Assembly (NCBI RefSeq): GCF_029024465.1
Contig: NZ_CP118950.1
Span: forward strand, 124,001 to 188,000
DNA from: Lactococcus garvieae subsp. garvieae
Lineage (GTDB): Bacteria > Bacillota > Bacilli > Lactobacillales > Streptococcaceae
Direction of reading: 5' to 3'
DNA: 64,000 nucleotides
Part shown: one piece after another, positions 47,702 through 56,243 of the stretch
Position numbering within the stretch: position 1 is the stretch's first letter
How the letters are laid out: every line of letters begins with the position of its first letter
The notes under the pieces: model-generated
What the model was told of the DNA's origin: nothing
What the model saw: the letters and a program-made list of their open reading frames with translations, nothing else
The model's database searches: none
Made by a program: the position numbers and the translations under genes

Positions 47702-47749
47702 TTTACTGGTTAATAATAACACGGCTCCTATTAAATGTCAACCAGTTAA
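47702..47749 (-). promoter_or_regulatory. zit operon promoter with two ZitR operators, separated from zitR by the IS
   Basis: On the minus strand TTGACA (47741-47736) and TATTAT (47718-47713) have a 17-nt spacer. One operator, TTAACTGGTTGA (47749-47738), overlaps the -35; the other, TTAACCAGTAAA (47713-47702), abuts the -10. Each matches TTAACYRGTTAA at 11 of 12 positions. It points left toward zitR, 1.77 kb away across the IS. Confidence 0.85.
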
Positions 47750-47794
47750 TATTAAAGAAGAAAGAAAAATAAAGTAAAAAAACAAATAGGGGGC

Positions 47795-47823
47795 TTGTCA
47801 TTTGTCAGCCAGTGTGCTATAAT
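47795..47823 (+). promoter_or_regulatory. infA promoter
   Basis: TTGTCA (47795-47800) and TATAAT (47818-47823) with a 17-nt spacer, about 64 nt before infA, divergent from the zit promoter. Confidence 0.8.
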
Positions 47824-47886
47824 ATATCAGTCCGACTTTTTAGATACACTTGTATCTTTCGGGGATTTTTAAGGAGGTACTTTTGC

Positions 47887-48105
47887 TTGGCAAAAGATGA
47901 TGTTATCGAAATTGAAGGTAAAGTAGTTGATACTATGCCGAATGCGATGTTCACTGTTGAACTTGAAAATGGTCACAAAGTTTTGGCGACGATTTCTGGA
48001 AAAATTCGTAAGAATTATATCCGTATCCTGCCTGGCGACCGCGTGCAAGTGGAAATGTCACCATATGATTTGACACGTGGACGCATTACCTACCGTTTTA
48101 AATAA
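47887..48105 (+). CDS. infA: translation initiation factor IF-1
   Basis: 72 aa OB-fold protein, [24 protein letters not shown] start at 47887 after AAGGAGG; the longer frame from 47812 begins inside the promoter. Blocks the 30S A site during initiation. Confidence 0.96.
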   Translation: MAKDDVIEIEGKVVDTMPNAMFTVELENGHKVLATISGKIRKNYIRILPGDRVQVEMSPYDLTRGRITYRFK

Positions 48106-48158
48106 CCTGGACATTCATTGAGTGCGAAAGCACAGTAACCTATAGAAAGGAAGACACA

Positions 48159-48275
48159 ATGAAAGTAAGACCATCAGTTAAACCAATCTGCGAATACTGT
48201 AAAGTAATTCGTCGTAACGGTCGTGTTATGGTAATTTGCCCTGTAAATCCAAAACATAAACAACGTCAGGGATAG
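48159..48275 (+). CDS. rpmJ: 50S ribosomal protein L36
   Basis: 38 aa, [20 protein letters not shown] with Cys/Cys/Cys/His zinc ligands. Too short for most ORF lists; AAAGGAAG precedes it. The infA-rpmJ-rpsM order is standard. Confidence 0.97.
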   Translation: MKVRPSVKPICEYCKVIRRNGRVMVICPVNPKHKQRQG

Positions 48276-48292
48276 AAAGGAACTATTAAATT

Positions 48293-48658
48293 ATGGCTCG
48301 TTTTGCTGGAGTTGATATTCCAAACGAAAAACGTATCGTTATTTCATTGACATACGTTTACGGTGTTGGACTTCAAACTGCTAAAAAAGTGCTTGCTGCT
48401 GCAGGTGTTTCAGAAGATGTACGTACTAAAGACCTTACATCTGATCAAGAAGACGCAATTCGTCGTGAACTTGACGGCTTGAAACTCGAAGGAGATCTTC
48501 GTCGTGAAGTAAACCTCAACATCAAACGCTTAATGGAAATTGGTAGCTACCGTGGTATGCGTCACCGTCGTGGACTTCCTACACGTGGACAAAACACAAA
48601 AAACAATGCACGTACTCGTAAGGGTCCTGCTAAAGCTATCGCTGGTAAGAAAAAATAA
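48293..48658 (+). CDS. rpsM: 30S ribosomal protein S13
   Basis: 121 aa; [13 protein letters not shown] start and the C-terminal [19 protein letters not shown] tail that reaches the P-site tRNA. Confidence 0.98.
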   Translation: MARFAGVDIPNEKRIVISLTYVYGVGLQTAKKVLAAAGVSEDVRTKDLTSDQEDAIRRELDGLKLEGDLRREVNLNIKRLMEIGSYRGMRHRRGLPTRGQNTKNNARTRKGPAKAIAGKKK

Positions 48659-48675
48659 TCTAGAAAGGAGTTAAA

Positions 48676-49059
48676 ATGGCAAAAATTACTCGTAAACGTC
48701 GTGTGAAAAAGAATATTGAAACTGGTATCGCCCACATTCAATCAACTTTTAACAACACTATCATTATGATTACTGACGTTCATGGTAACGCTCTTGCTTG
48801 GTCATCTGCAGGCTCACTTGGTTTCAAAGGTTCTAAAAAATCTACACCATTCGCTGCACAAATGGCATCTGAAGCTGCTGCTAAAGCTGCTCAAGAGCAA
48901 GGGTTGAAAACAGTATCTGTTACAGTTAAAGGTCCTGGTTCTGGTCGTGAATCTGCAATCCGTGCACTCGCGGCTGCTGGTCTTAACGTAACTTCTATTA
49001 GTGATGTGACTCCTGTACCTCACAATGGTGCACGTCCTCCAAAACGTCGTCGTGTATAA
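48676..49059 (+). CDS. rpsK: 30S ribosomal protein S11
   Basis: 127 aa; [18 protein letters not shown] and the end motif [16 protein letters not shown]. Platform protein near the E site. Confidence 0.98.
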   Translation: MAKITRKRRVKKNIETGIAHIQSTFNNTIIMITDVHGNALAWSSAGSLGFKGSKKSTPFAAQMASEAAAKAAQEQGLKTVSVTVKGPGSGRESAIRALAAAGLNVTSISDVTPVPHNGARPPKRRRV

Positions 49060-49110
49060 TCGTTAGTGAGTTGCAAAATCACTTTACTTTTCTTTTAGAG
49101 GAGACTATAC

Positions 49111-50049
49111 ATGATTGAGTTTGAAAAACCAAAAATTATTAAATTTGACGAAACAGAATTTTACGGTAAGTTTGTAGTAGAACCACTTGAACGTGGTTAT
49201 GGTACAACTTTGGGTAATTCTTTGCGTCGCGTTCTCTTGTCTTCATTGCCTGGATCTGCTGTTACTTCAATTCAAATTGAAGGTGTTCAACATGAATTTG
49301 CAACAATCCCTGGTGTACGTGAAGATGTGGTCCAAATTATCCTTGCTATTAAAGGACTTGCGATCAAATCTTACGTTGAAAATGAAAAACAAATTGAGCT
49401 TGACGTTACTGGACCTATGACAGTAACTGCAGGTGACATTTTGACAGATAGTGATATCGAAATTGTCAATAAAGACCATTATCTTTTCTCTATCGCAGAA
49501 GGTCATTCTATGCGTGCTGTAATGACAGTAAACAAAGGTTACGGATACGTTCCTGCTGACGAAAACAAAGTCGAAGGTGCACCAATCGGTACTATTGCTG
49601 TGGACTCAATTTACACACCAGTTAGCAAAGTTAACTATCAAGTAGAACCAGCTCGTGTAGGTGGTGATGCATCTTACGATAAGTTGACTTTGGAAATCAC
49701 TACAAACGGCACAATCGTTGCTGATGATGCTTTGTCTCTCTCTGCGAAGATTTTGACAGATCACTTGAACTTGTTTGTTGACTTGTCAGAAACAGCTTCA
49801 GAATCTGAAACTCTCGTGGCTAAAGAAGAAGTTAAAACAGAACGTGTCCTCGATAAAATTATCGAAGAAATGGACTTCTCAGTTCGTGCTTACAATGGTT
49901 TGAAACGCGCTGGAATCAATACCGTAGCTGATATTGTGGAAATGAGTGAAGCTGACATGATTAAAGTCAAAAACCTCGGTCACAAATCAGTAGAAGAAGT
50001 CAAGGTTAAATTGACTGACTTGGGCTTGGAGCTCAAAAAACGAAAATAA
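49111..50049 (+). CDS. rpoA: RNA polymerase alpha subunit
   Basis: 312 aa. N-terminal assembly domain ([19 protein letters not shown]) and C-terminal domain ([29 protein letters not shown]), the surface that Spx proteins bind. GAGGAG precedes the ATG. Confidence 0.98.
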   Translation: MIEFEKPKIIKFDETEFYGKFVVEPLERGYGTTLGNSLRRVLLSSLPGSAVTSIQIEGVQHEFATIPGVREDVVQIILAIKGLAIKSYVENEKQIELDVTGPMTVTAGDILTDSDIEIVNKDHYLFSIAEGHSMRAVMTVNKGYGYVPADENKVEGAPIGTIAVDSIYTPVSKVNYQVEPARVGGDASYDKLTLEITTNGTIVADDALSLSAKILTDHLNLFVDLSETASESETLVAKEEVKTERVLDKIIEEMDFSVRAYNGLKRAGINTVADIVEMSEADMIKVKNLGHKSVEEVKVKLTDLGLELKKRK

Positions 50050-50064
50050 TACAGGAGGAAAAAA

Positions 50065-50445
50065 ATGGGTTACCGTAAACTTGGACGCACATCTTCACAA
50101 CGTAAAGCTATGCTTCGTGATTTGACAACTGATCTTATCATCAACGAAACTATCGTTACAACTGAAGCTCGTGCTAAAGAAATCCGTAAAACAGTTGAAA
50201 AGATGATCACTCTTGGTAAACGTGGTGACTTGCACGCTCGTCGTCAAGCAGCAGCTTACGTTCGTAACGAAATCGCTATTAAAGATTTCAACGAAGAAAC
50301 TGAAACTTTCCCAACTGCACTTCAAAAATTGTTCGACGATATTGCTAAACGCTACGAAGGCCGTAACGGTGGTTACACTCGTATCTTGAAAGTTGAACCA
50401 CGTCGTGGTGATGCTGCCCCTATGGCAATCATCGAGCTTGTTTAA
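50065..50445 (+). CDS. rplQ: 50S ribosomal protein L17
   Basis: 126 aa; [19 protein letters not shown] start. Last gene of the alpha operon, 15 nt after rpoA. Confidence 0.98.
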   Translation: MGYRKLGRTSSQRKAMLRDLTTDLIINETIVTTEARAKEIRKTVEKMITLGKRGDLHARRQAAAYVRNEIAIKDFNEETETFPTALQKLFDDIAKRYEGRNGGYTRILKVEPRRGDAAPMAIIELV

Positions 50446-50479
50446 GAGAGTTCGGATTTAAATATTATATAAGATTACT

Positions 50480-50608
50480 TATTGAGTGTTATGATGATGG
50501 CGCTGTGTTTGAGTTGACGTATTAACGTCGAGTAGCACTGCTTAGTCTAGCTCTGTCTACCGAAATATTTCTTTCGGTAGTTCACTCAATATGTTTTTTT
50601 TTTTTTTG
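50480..50608 (+). terminator. large multibranched terminator of the ribosomal operon
   Basis: TATTGAGTG (50480-50488) pairs with CACTCAATA (50583-50591), enclosing inner hairpins (an ACGT-based one near 50514-50530 and CTACCGAAA/TTTCGGTAG at 50557-50580). A run of about 15 T follows. Unusually large for a terminator. Confidence 0.6.
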
Positions 50609-50626
50609 CTTTTTTATAAAAATCTT

Positions 50627-50655
50627 GGCCTCTTTTATGTAAAGAGGCCTTTTTG
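50627..50655 (+). terminator. second terminator after rplQ
   Basis: The perfect arms GGCCTCTTT and AAAGAGGCC with a five-nt loop and T5. Confidence 0.88.
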
Positions 50656-50743
50656 GAATATATTCTTTAAAAATTCTTGTCATAGAAAAGAAAACAGTCA
50701 GTGAAGTCTGTCTTTTGATATGTTATAATCAAATAATAGGTAA

Positions 50744-50765
50744 AATAAAAAAGCCTCAAGAGGCT
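50744..50765 (-). terminator. tRNA-Thr terminator
   Basis: On the minus strand AGCCTC/GAGGCT with a two-nt loop, followed by a T-rich run, 11 nt after the tRNA 3' end. Confidence 0.75.
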
Positions 50766-50776
50766 AAAATTAGTCA

Positions 50777-50849
50777 TGCCACTGAATGGAATCGAACCAT
50801 CGACCTCCACCTTACCATGGTGTTGCTCTACCGACTGAGCTACAGCGGC
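50777..50849 (-). tRNA. tRNA-Thr (anticodon GGT)
   Basis: 73 nt cloverleaf. Acceptor GCCGCTG pairs with CAGTGGC (one G-U), D arm GCTC/GAGC, anticodon loop ATGGTAA, T arm GATGG-TTCGATT-CCATT. CCA is not encoded. It reads ACC codons. Confidence 0.93.
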
Positions 50850-50933
50850 TATACTTGTGCTTTCACCCAGTCCGAGAGCAACAGACGAGGATTTGCTTTG
50901 CAAATCTCTATCCATCGATTGAAAGCAGGGCTT

Positions 50934-50961
50934 CCAACTCTAGCGACTGAGCTATAGTGGC
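50934..50961 (-). repeat. tRNA 5'-end-like remnant upstream of tRNA-Thr
   Basis: On the minus strand a segment starting GCCACTATAGCTCAGTCG closely resembles the first 25 nt of the tRNA-Thr (acceptor and D arm), but no anticodon or T arm follows. Instead there are two hairpins, TTGGAAGC/GCTTTCAA and ATTTGC/GCAAAT, in the 85 nt before the intact tRNA. Confidence 0.6.
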
Positions 50962-50993
50962 TTACAGTTAAACCATAATTATTTTAACAAAAA

Positions 50994-51001
50994 TACGAAT
51001 A
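50994..51001 (+). promoter_or_regulatory. ComX (SigX) box upstream of radA
   Basis: TACGAATA, identical to the streptococcal/lactococcal late-competence promoter motif, 44 nt before the radA start in an A/T-rich context. RadA is a known member of the ComX regulon in streptococci. Confidence 0.7.
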
Positions 51002-51037
51002 AAAGTCTATAAAAATAATAGAAATGAGGGCTTAAAA

Positions 51038-52399
51038 ATAGCTAAAAAAAAATCAACATTTCTTTGCCAAGAATGTGGCTACAAATCAGTAAAAAAACTC
51101 GGACGTTGTCCCAATTGTGGTGCTTGGGGTTCCTTTGTTGAAGAAGTAGAAGTCCAAGAGGTAAAAAATCAGAGAGTGAGTCTGACAGGCGAGCACTCTA
51201 AACCCATGAAGTTAGATCAGGTTGAACTTTTCGATACACCGCGTGTGGAAACCGATCTGGATGAGTTTAACCGCGTCCTTGGAGGCGGTGTCGTTCCAGG
51301 AAGTCTTGTCCTTATTGGGGGGGATCCAGGGATTGGTAAATCTACTCTACTGCTTCAAGTATCTACGCAACTTGCTTCAAGAGGGCGTGTACTTTATGTC
51401 AGTGGGGAGGAGTCGGCTCAACAAATTAAGCTGCGTGCCGAGCGTTTGGGCGACATCGATACAGATTTTTACCTTTACGCCGAAACCAATATGCAAAGCA
51501 TCCGAAATGAAGTTGAACGTCTACAGCCAGACTTTCTTATTGTAGATTCGATTCAAACTATCATGACGCCTGAAATCCAGAGTACTCAGGGTTCGGTTAG
51601 TCAGGTGCGCGAGGTGACAGGAGAATTAATGCAGTTGGCCAAAACCAACGATATTGCGACCTTTATTGTCGGACATGTCACTAAGGAAGGGCAACTTGCG
51701 GGGCCGCGTATGTTGGAACATATGGTTGATACGGTCTTGTATTTTGAGGGAGAACGTCAAAATACATTCCGAATTTTACGCGCGGTCAAAAACCGTTTTG
51801 GTTCAACAAATGAAATTGGGATTTTCGAGATGCAGGGCAATGGTTTAGTGGAAGTGACTAACCCGAGTGAAGTTTTCCTCGAAGAGCGTTTGGAAGGCTC
51901 TACGGGCTCTGCTATCGTCTGTGCGTTAGAAGGTACGCGTCCGATATTGGTTGAGATTCAAGCTTTGACAACGCCAACCATGTTTGGAAATGCCAAACGT
52001 ACCACCTCTGGTTTGGACTTTAACCGTGTGAGTTTAATCATGGCAGTACTCGAAAAGCGTGCCGGTTTTCTTTTGCAACAACAAGATGCCTACTTAAAAT
52101 CCGCAGGTGGTGTCAAGTTGGATGAACCAGCCATTGACTTAGCAGTCGCTGTAGCTATTGCTTCTAGCTACAAGGAAGAGCCGACAGATGCACGCGAATG
52201 TTTTATTGGCGAAATTGGCCTGACGGGTGAAATTCGTCGTGTTACGCGGATGGAGCAACGTCTCAATGAAGCAAGCAAACTAGGTTTTCAAAAAGTTTAC
52301 GCGCCTAAGAATAGCTTGGCAGGCGTAGATATTCCAGAAAATTTGAAAGTGGTCGGTGTGACGACTTTATCAGAATGTTTGAAAAAAGTATTTGGCTAA
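51038..52399 (+). CDS. radA: DNA repair/recombination ATPase RadA, apparent ATA start
   Basis: 453 aa when started at ATA 51038, 7 nt after a GAGGG site; no ATG, GTG or TTG in frame precedes the zinc finger. The N-terminal C4 finger (LCQECG, RCPNCG) is intact only with this start. The next start, GTG 51176, would remove it. RecA-like core with GDPGIGKST Walker A, KNRFG motif and a Lon-like C-terminal domain. RadA drives branch migration in recombination and transformation. Confidence 0.85.
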   Translation: MAKKKSTFLCQECGYKSVKKLGRCPNCGAWGSFVEEVEVQEVKNQRVSLTGEHSKPMKLDQVELFDTPRVETDLDEFNRVLGGGVVPGSLVLIGGDPGIGKSTLLLQVSTQLASRGRVLYVSGEESAQQIKLRAERLGDIDTDFYLYAETNMQSIRNEVERLQPDFLIVDSIQTIMTPEIQSTQGSVSQVREVTGELMQLAKTNDIATFIVGHVTKEGQLAGPRMLEHMVDTVLYFEGERQNTFRILRAVKNRFGSTNEIGIFEMQGNGLVEVTNPSEVFLEERLEGSTGSAIVCALEGTRPILVEIQALTTPTMFGNAKRTTSGLDFNRVSLIMAVLEKRAGFLLQQQDAYLKSAGGVKLDEPAIDLAVAVAIASSYKEEPTDARECFIGEIGLTGEIRRVTRMEQRLNEASKLGFQKVYAPKNSLAGVDIPENLKVVGVTTLSECLKKVFG

Positions 52400-52532
52400 G
52401 AAAAAAGCTTTGTGAGTCAATAGGTCATAATCGTAATGGGACAAACAAGTATCTTGTTATGATGTGTGATATAATTGACACAGAGCTTTTTTAGTTATAA
52501 AAAATTGAGGCTATGTACAGAAAGGAAGTCTT

Positions 52533-53609
52533 ATGCGTCGTTGGATAATTCATGTTCTCATGGGTATTGTGGGTGCCTCTTTAGGTATTACTACTCTCCC
52601 TTGGGTTTGGCACCTCTTTAGACAAGAGGGAAATGCTTTTAATCAGGAAATTGTAAATGGGTTAATTGGAGCAATTATTTTTGTTATTTTATCATTCTTT
52701 ATGTCCAATTTGCTGATGCGAGCGTTGAAAAAACTAGATCAAAAAATCACGAGAGTCAATCTTTCAAAAATGGTATTTAATTTTATTGGTGCTATTTTAG
52801 GTCTGACCGTAGGCGTGCTTTTAACGATTCCTCTCTCTTTACTTGGGGTTCCAGTATTAAGCAACATTATTTCTTTTGTGCTGATTATTGGGCTGCTTTA
52901 TCTTGGCTATACCGTCTTTGATAAGCGAGGAGACGAAATCTTTAAAATCGTTTTTCGTAAACGTAAAGAAGTCGCTGCAGTGGATAAGCCGGTGGTAAAA
53001 GAAGGAACTACAGCTCAACATGCTATGATTTTGGATACAAGTTCGGTTATTGACGGACGTATTTTGGACGTATTAAAAACCGGCTTCATCAGCGATAAAG
53101 TGATTGTACCTAATTTTGTATTGCTAGAGCTCCAGCTCATTTCAGACAGTTCTGATCCTTTGAAGCGTGCTAAAGGGCGCCGCGGCTTGGACCTCGTGAA
53201 TTCCTTAAAAGAATTTGACAATGTAGAAATTTCTAACAAAGACTACAAGGACATACGTGAGGTTGACACTAAATTGCTTCGCTATGCGAGTGAAATCGGT
53301 GCGAAATTAGTCACCAACGATTTTAATCTGAACAAGGTAGCGGAAATCCAAGGCGTAATCGTCCTAAATATTAATGATCTTGCAAATGCCGTTAAGACAC
53401 AACTGGTGGTTGGAGAACAGATTGAAGTAACGATTATTCGCGAAGGTTCTGAACGTCAGCAAGGTGTAGCCTATCTGCCAGATGGCACGATGATTGTCAT
53501 TGAAGATACGGCCAAAATGATTGATAAAAAAGTTTTGGTTGAGGTTGCAAAAGTTCTGCAAACAAGTGCAGGCCGTATGATTTTTGCTGAACTTGTTAAT
53601 TCAAAATAG
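52533..53609 (+). CDS. PIN/TRAM-domain membrane protein (YacL family)
   Basis: 358 aa. Four membrane segments (residues 1-125), a PIN nuclease domain (MILDTSSVIDGR, VTNDFNLNKVA with its acidic residues) and a C-terminal TRAM domain (about residues 290-345). The radA-yacL order is common in Firmicutes. Cellular role not established. Confidence 0.87.
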   Translation: MRRWIIHVLMGIVGASLGITTLPWVWHLFRQEGNAFNQEIVNGLIGAIIFVILSFFMSNLLMRALKKLDQKITRVNLSKMVFNFIGAILGLTVGVLLTIPLSLLGVPVLSNIISFVLIIGLLYLGYTVFDKRGDEIFKIVFRKRKEVAAVDKPVVKEGTTAQHAMILDTSSVIDGRILDVLKTGFISDKVIVPNFVLLELQLISDSSDPLKRAKGRRGLDLVNSLKEFDNVEISNKDYKDIREVDTKLLRYASEIGAKLVTNDFNLNKVAEIQGVIVLNINDLANAVKTQLVVGEQIEVTIIREGSERQQGVAYLPDGTMIVIEDTAKMIDKKVLVEVAKVLQTSAGRMIFAELVNSK

Positions 53610-53631
53610 TTAAACAAAAATAAGGAGAAAC

Positions 53632-54261
53632 ATGTACTTTAAGCGTTTTTTACAACTTTTTCTTATCTATGTACTGGCAGCACTTGTCCTTGTTGGTATT
53701 GTTTCAACAAATTTTTTGCAAAATAAAAATCTGACTTTTATCCTAGCTTTACTTATTTCTTATGCAGTACTCACCTTGCCTTTAGTTCTTTTGACCGTGT
53801 TGAAAACCAATAAAAAAACAACCAGTGTTGGTGCTCAAGGTCAAGGAGGTGAAGTGCGACGTATTTTGGCTCTCCTTCCGGGCTACCTTGCCTTGAGTTG
53901 TTCAACAAAAGAGGGAAAGTCCGCAACGACAATTATGAGTTTTATCCAATCGGTCCATGAAGAAAATGTATTTTACATGGTTGCTGATAAGCACGCCCGT
54001 AAAGTTCAAAGTATCAAGGAAAATCCCGATGTCTCTTTCACCACATGGTTTGACGGCTTAGAGAAGGGGGAGCGTCTATCCTCCAATAACGTGTATGCCG
54101 AAGTCTTAGAGGAAACGGCTGCAAAAGAAAGTGTTAAACAAGAACCCAACCTACTGAAGGTGCATGAAAATGCGGCAAATATGGCCATTATCAAACTTAC
54201 AGTTCGCTCACTGGTTCATGAAAACTTTAAAGAAGGTAGCCGCATCATAGAATTTAATTGA
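53632..54261 (+). CDS. membrane protein with pyridoxamine 5'-phosphate oxidase-like domain
   Basis: 209 aa. Two membrane helices (about residues 5-27 and 33-55), then a split-barrel flavin-binding-like domain (LSCSTKEGKSATTIMSFIQ, VFYMVADKHARKVQSIKENP). Function unknown; FMN- or haem-binding relatives exist. 22 nt after the PIN/TRAM gene, so probably co-transcribed. Confidence 0.65.
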   Translation: MYFKRFLQLFLIYVLAALVLVGIVSTNFLQNKNLTFILALLISYAVLTLPLVLLTVLKTNKKTTSVGAQGQGGEVRRILALLPGYLALSCSTKEGKSATTIMSFIQSVHEENVFYMVADKHARKVQSIKENPDVSFTTWFDGLEKGERLSSNNVYAEVLEETAAKESVKQEPNLLKVHENAANMAIIKLTVRSLVHENFKEGSRIIEFN

Positions 54262-54286
54262 AGTCTTTTTAGACTTCTTTTTTTGT
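54260..54286 (+). terminator. terminator after the PNPOx-like gene
   Basis: The arms GAAGTC and GACTTC with a T-rich loop and a T-run. Confidence 0.75.
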
Positions 54287-54320
54287 TACACAGATCTAAA
54301 AAATACGTACAAGTTCATAG

Positions 54321-54368
54321 TTGCAATAAAACTTTAGAAATGTTATTCTAATTATGAAGGCGGTTACA
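54321..54368 (+). promoter_or_regulatory. ald promoter with a cre-like CcpA site
   Basis: TTGCAA (54321-54326) and TATTCT (54344-54349) with a 17-nt spacer. TGAAGGCGGTTACA (54355-54368) matches the cre consensus WGWAANCGNTNWCA at 13 of 14 positions just downstream of the -10, a position for catabolite repression. Confidence 0.65.
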
Positions 54369-54448
54369 TTTTCGCTTTTGTCGTATTATTGTTTCAAACA
54401 AAAAAGGGGAAAAGCCCCGAAGCATATATCTATATGGAGGATAATTTG

Positions 54449-55570
54449 ATGAAAATAGGTGTTCCAACAGAGATCAAAAAACACGAATATCGTGTAGGAC
54501 TTGCACCAGAATTTGCCGCAGCTTATATTGCAGCTGGACATGATGTCTACATTCAAAAAGGGGCAGGTGAAGGTTCATCATATTCCGATGAACTTTACAC
54601 AGCGGTTGGTTGTAATATCTTACCAACTGCCGAGGATATTTATGAAACAGCGGATATGATTATTAAGGTCAAAGAACCGCTTGAGCCAGAATATTCATTG
54701 ATGCGTGAGGGACAAATATTTTATACCTATTTCCATTTAGCAGCTGATAAAGCATTGACAGAGGCTGTTTTAGATAAGAAAATTGTCGCTATTGCTTATG
54801 AAACCATCCGTGACCGTAACGGTGCACTTCCTGCGCTTAAACCCATGTCAGAAATTGCAGGGCGTTTATCGGTCCAAGAAGGTGCCAAATACTTGGAACG
54901 TCCTTTTGGAGGGCGCGGGGTTCTCCTTGGAGGAGTGACTGGCGTTCTTCCAGCAAACGTCCTTGTTCTTGGAGGGGCAGGAGTTGTCGGTCGTAATGCT
55001 GTCGCTATGGCTGTGGGGCTTCATGCCAATGTTACTGCAGTCGATGTAAATTTAGATGCCTTAACTGAGCTTGATAAACTCTATGAAGGACGTGTAAACA
55101 CTGTTTACAGTACCGATCACACTGTAAAAGATCTGATTTCTAAAGCAGACTTAGTGATTGGTGCTGCACTGATCCCAGGCGCAGCTACGCCACAACTTAT
55201 TCGCCGTGAACATTTGCCATTGATGAAAAAAGGAGCCGTTATTGTTGATGTGGCGATTGACCAAGGTGGAACATGTCAAAGCTCTCATGTCACTTATCAT
55301 GATGACCCTGTTTTTGAAGAAGAAGGTGTGATCCACTATTGTGTGGGGAATATGCCTGGTGCTGTCCCTGTAACTTCGACAGCAGCCTTAAATAACGCAA
55401 CTCTGGCAAATGGTTTAGCTATAGCAAACAAAGGTTATAAAGAAGCCTTGAGAGCTAACCCAGGCTTGAAAGAGGGCTTAAATGCGGACCATGGTAAATT
55501 GACATGTAAACCTGTAGCTGATTTATATAATATGGTTTACACAGATAGTGATGAAGTTATAAGTCATTAA
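54449..55570 (+). CDS. ald: alanine dehydrogenase
   Basis: 373 aa. KIGVPTEIKKHEYRVGLAP start, substrate-site KVKEPLEPEY, and the NAD fold VLGGAGVVGRNAVAMA. Interconverts L-alanine and pyruvate plus ammonia with NAD. ATG 54449 follows TGGAGG. Confidence 0.93.
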   Translation: MKIGVPTEIKKHEYRVGLAPEFAAAYIAAGHDVYIQKGAGEGSSYSDELYTAVGCNILPTAEDIYETADMIIKVKEPLEPEYSLMREGQIFYTYFHLAADKALTEAVLDKKIVAIAYETIRDRNGALPALKPMSEIAGRLSVQEGAKYLERPFGGRGVLLGGVTGVLPANVLVLGGAGVVGRNAVAMAVGLHANVTAVDVNLDALTELDKLYEGRVNTVYSTDHTVKDLISKADLVIGAALIPGAATPQLIRREHLPLMKKGAVIVDVAIDQGGTCQSSHVTYHDDPVFEEEGVIHYCVGNMPGAVPVTSTAALNNATLANGLAIANKGYKEALRANPGLKEGLNADHGKLTCKPVADLYNMVYTDSDEVISH

Positions 55571-55573
55571 AAA

Positions 55574-55607
55574 TAAAAAAGCGCTGCCTGAGCAGCGTTT
55601 TTTTTAT
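55574..55607. terminator. bidirectional terminator, ald / acetyltransferase
   Basis: GCGCTGC/GCAGCGT stem with A- and T-runs on either side. Confidence 0.85.
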
Positions 55608-56098
55608 AGAGGAAGAACCATGTTGTACCATGTTTCTCCTGCAAGTTGTGAGTCAGAAATTCCTTTTGAAACAAATCCATAACGTTCGTAGTAAGGAATA
55701 AGGTTTTCTACACAAGTCAAGCTGATGCCTTGACGGCTTTCCTCAGCTGCAGCTTCTTTCATCAAATCCAGTAATGATGTAGCAATACCAAGCCCTTGGT
55801 ATTCACTATCTACAGCAAGGCTAACGATAATTTGAAAGCGATCAGTCGGAAGACTTGCTTCTGTTTTTTCAAACATATCGTCTGTCAGATAACATTTATC
55901 AGAAGTTGGGCCCACGAGAATGCCGACCACTCTACCTTCTTCATTTCGAGCGACGAAAAAGCGCTCAGGAATGACTTGGATACGTTCTAACATTGAAGCG
56001 CGCGAGAGTACTTCATCCGCGGGGAAAGAAGTTTCTTCAATGTGCATCACATCATCAATGTCTGTGATTTTTGCTTTGTCATATGTAATTTTAGTCAT
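55604..56098 (-). CDS. GNAT-family N-acetyltransferase
   Basis: 164 aa. GNAT fold with the acetyl-CoA loop SEYQGLGIATSLL and YYERYGFV near the C-terminus; layout resembles arylalkylamine N-acetyltransferase-like proteins. Substrate unknown. Monocistronic, divergent from gltX. Confidence 0.82.
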   Translation of the reverse strand: MTKITYDKAKITDIDDVMHIEETSFPADEVLSRASMLERIQVIPERFFVARNEEGRVVGILVGPTSDKCYLTDDMFEKTEASLPTDRFQIIVSLAVDSEYQGLGIATSLLDLMKEAAAEESRQGISLTCVENLIPYYERYGFVSKGISDSQLAGETWYNMVLPL

Positions 56099-56243
56099 AT
56101 CTCTATTCTAACATGGTCCTCCTTGTCGAGTCAATGAAGCTTGTATTTCTTTAATTACAGTATGATTTTATAATGAGTCACTGTTAGAAACATTGCTCAT
56201 AATATGATAAAATAAAAAGGAGCGAAACTAACAGGAGAAAATT

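Noticed and set aside
50701-50736. Plus-strand extended -10 (TGTTATAAT) as a radA promoter
   Set aside because: It would read antisense through the tRNA and lacks a -35; the ComX box is closer and better.
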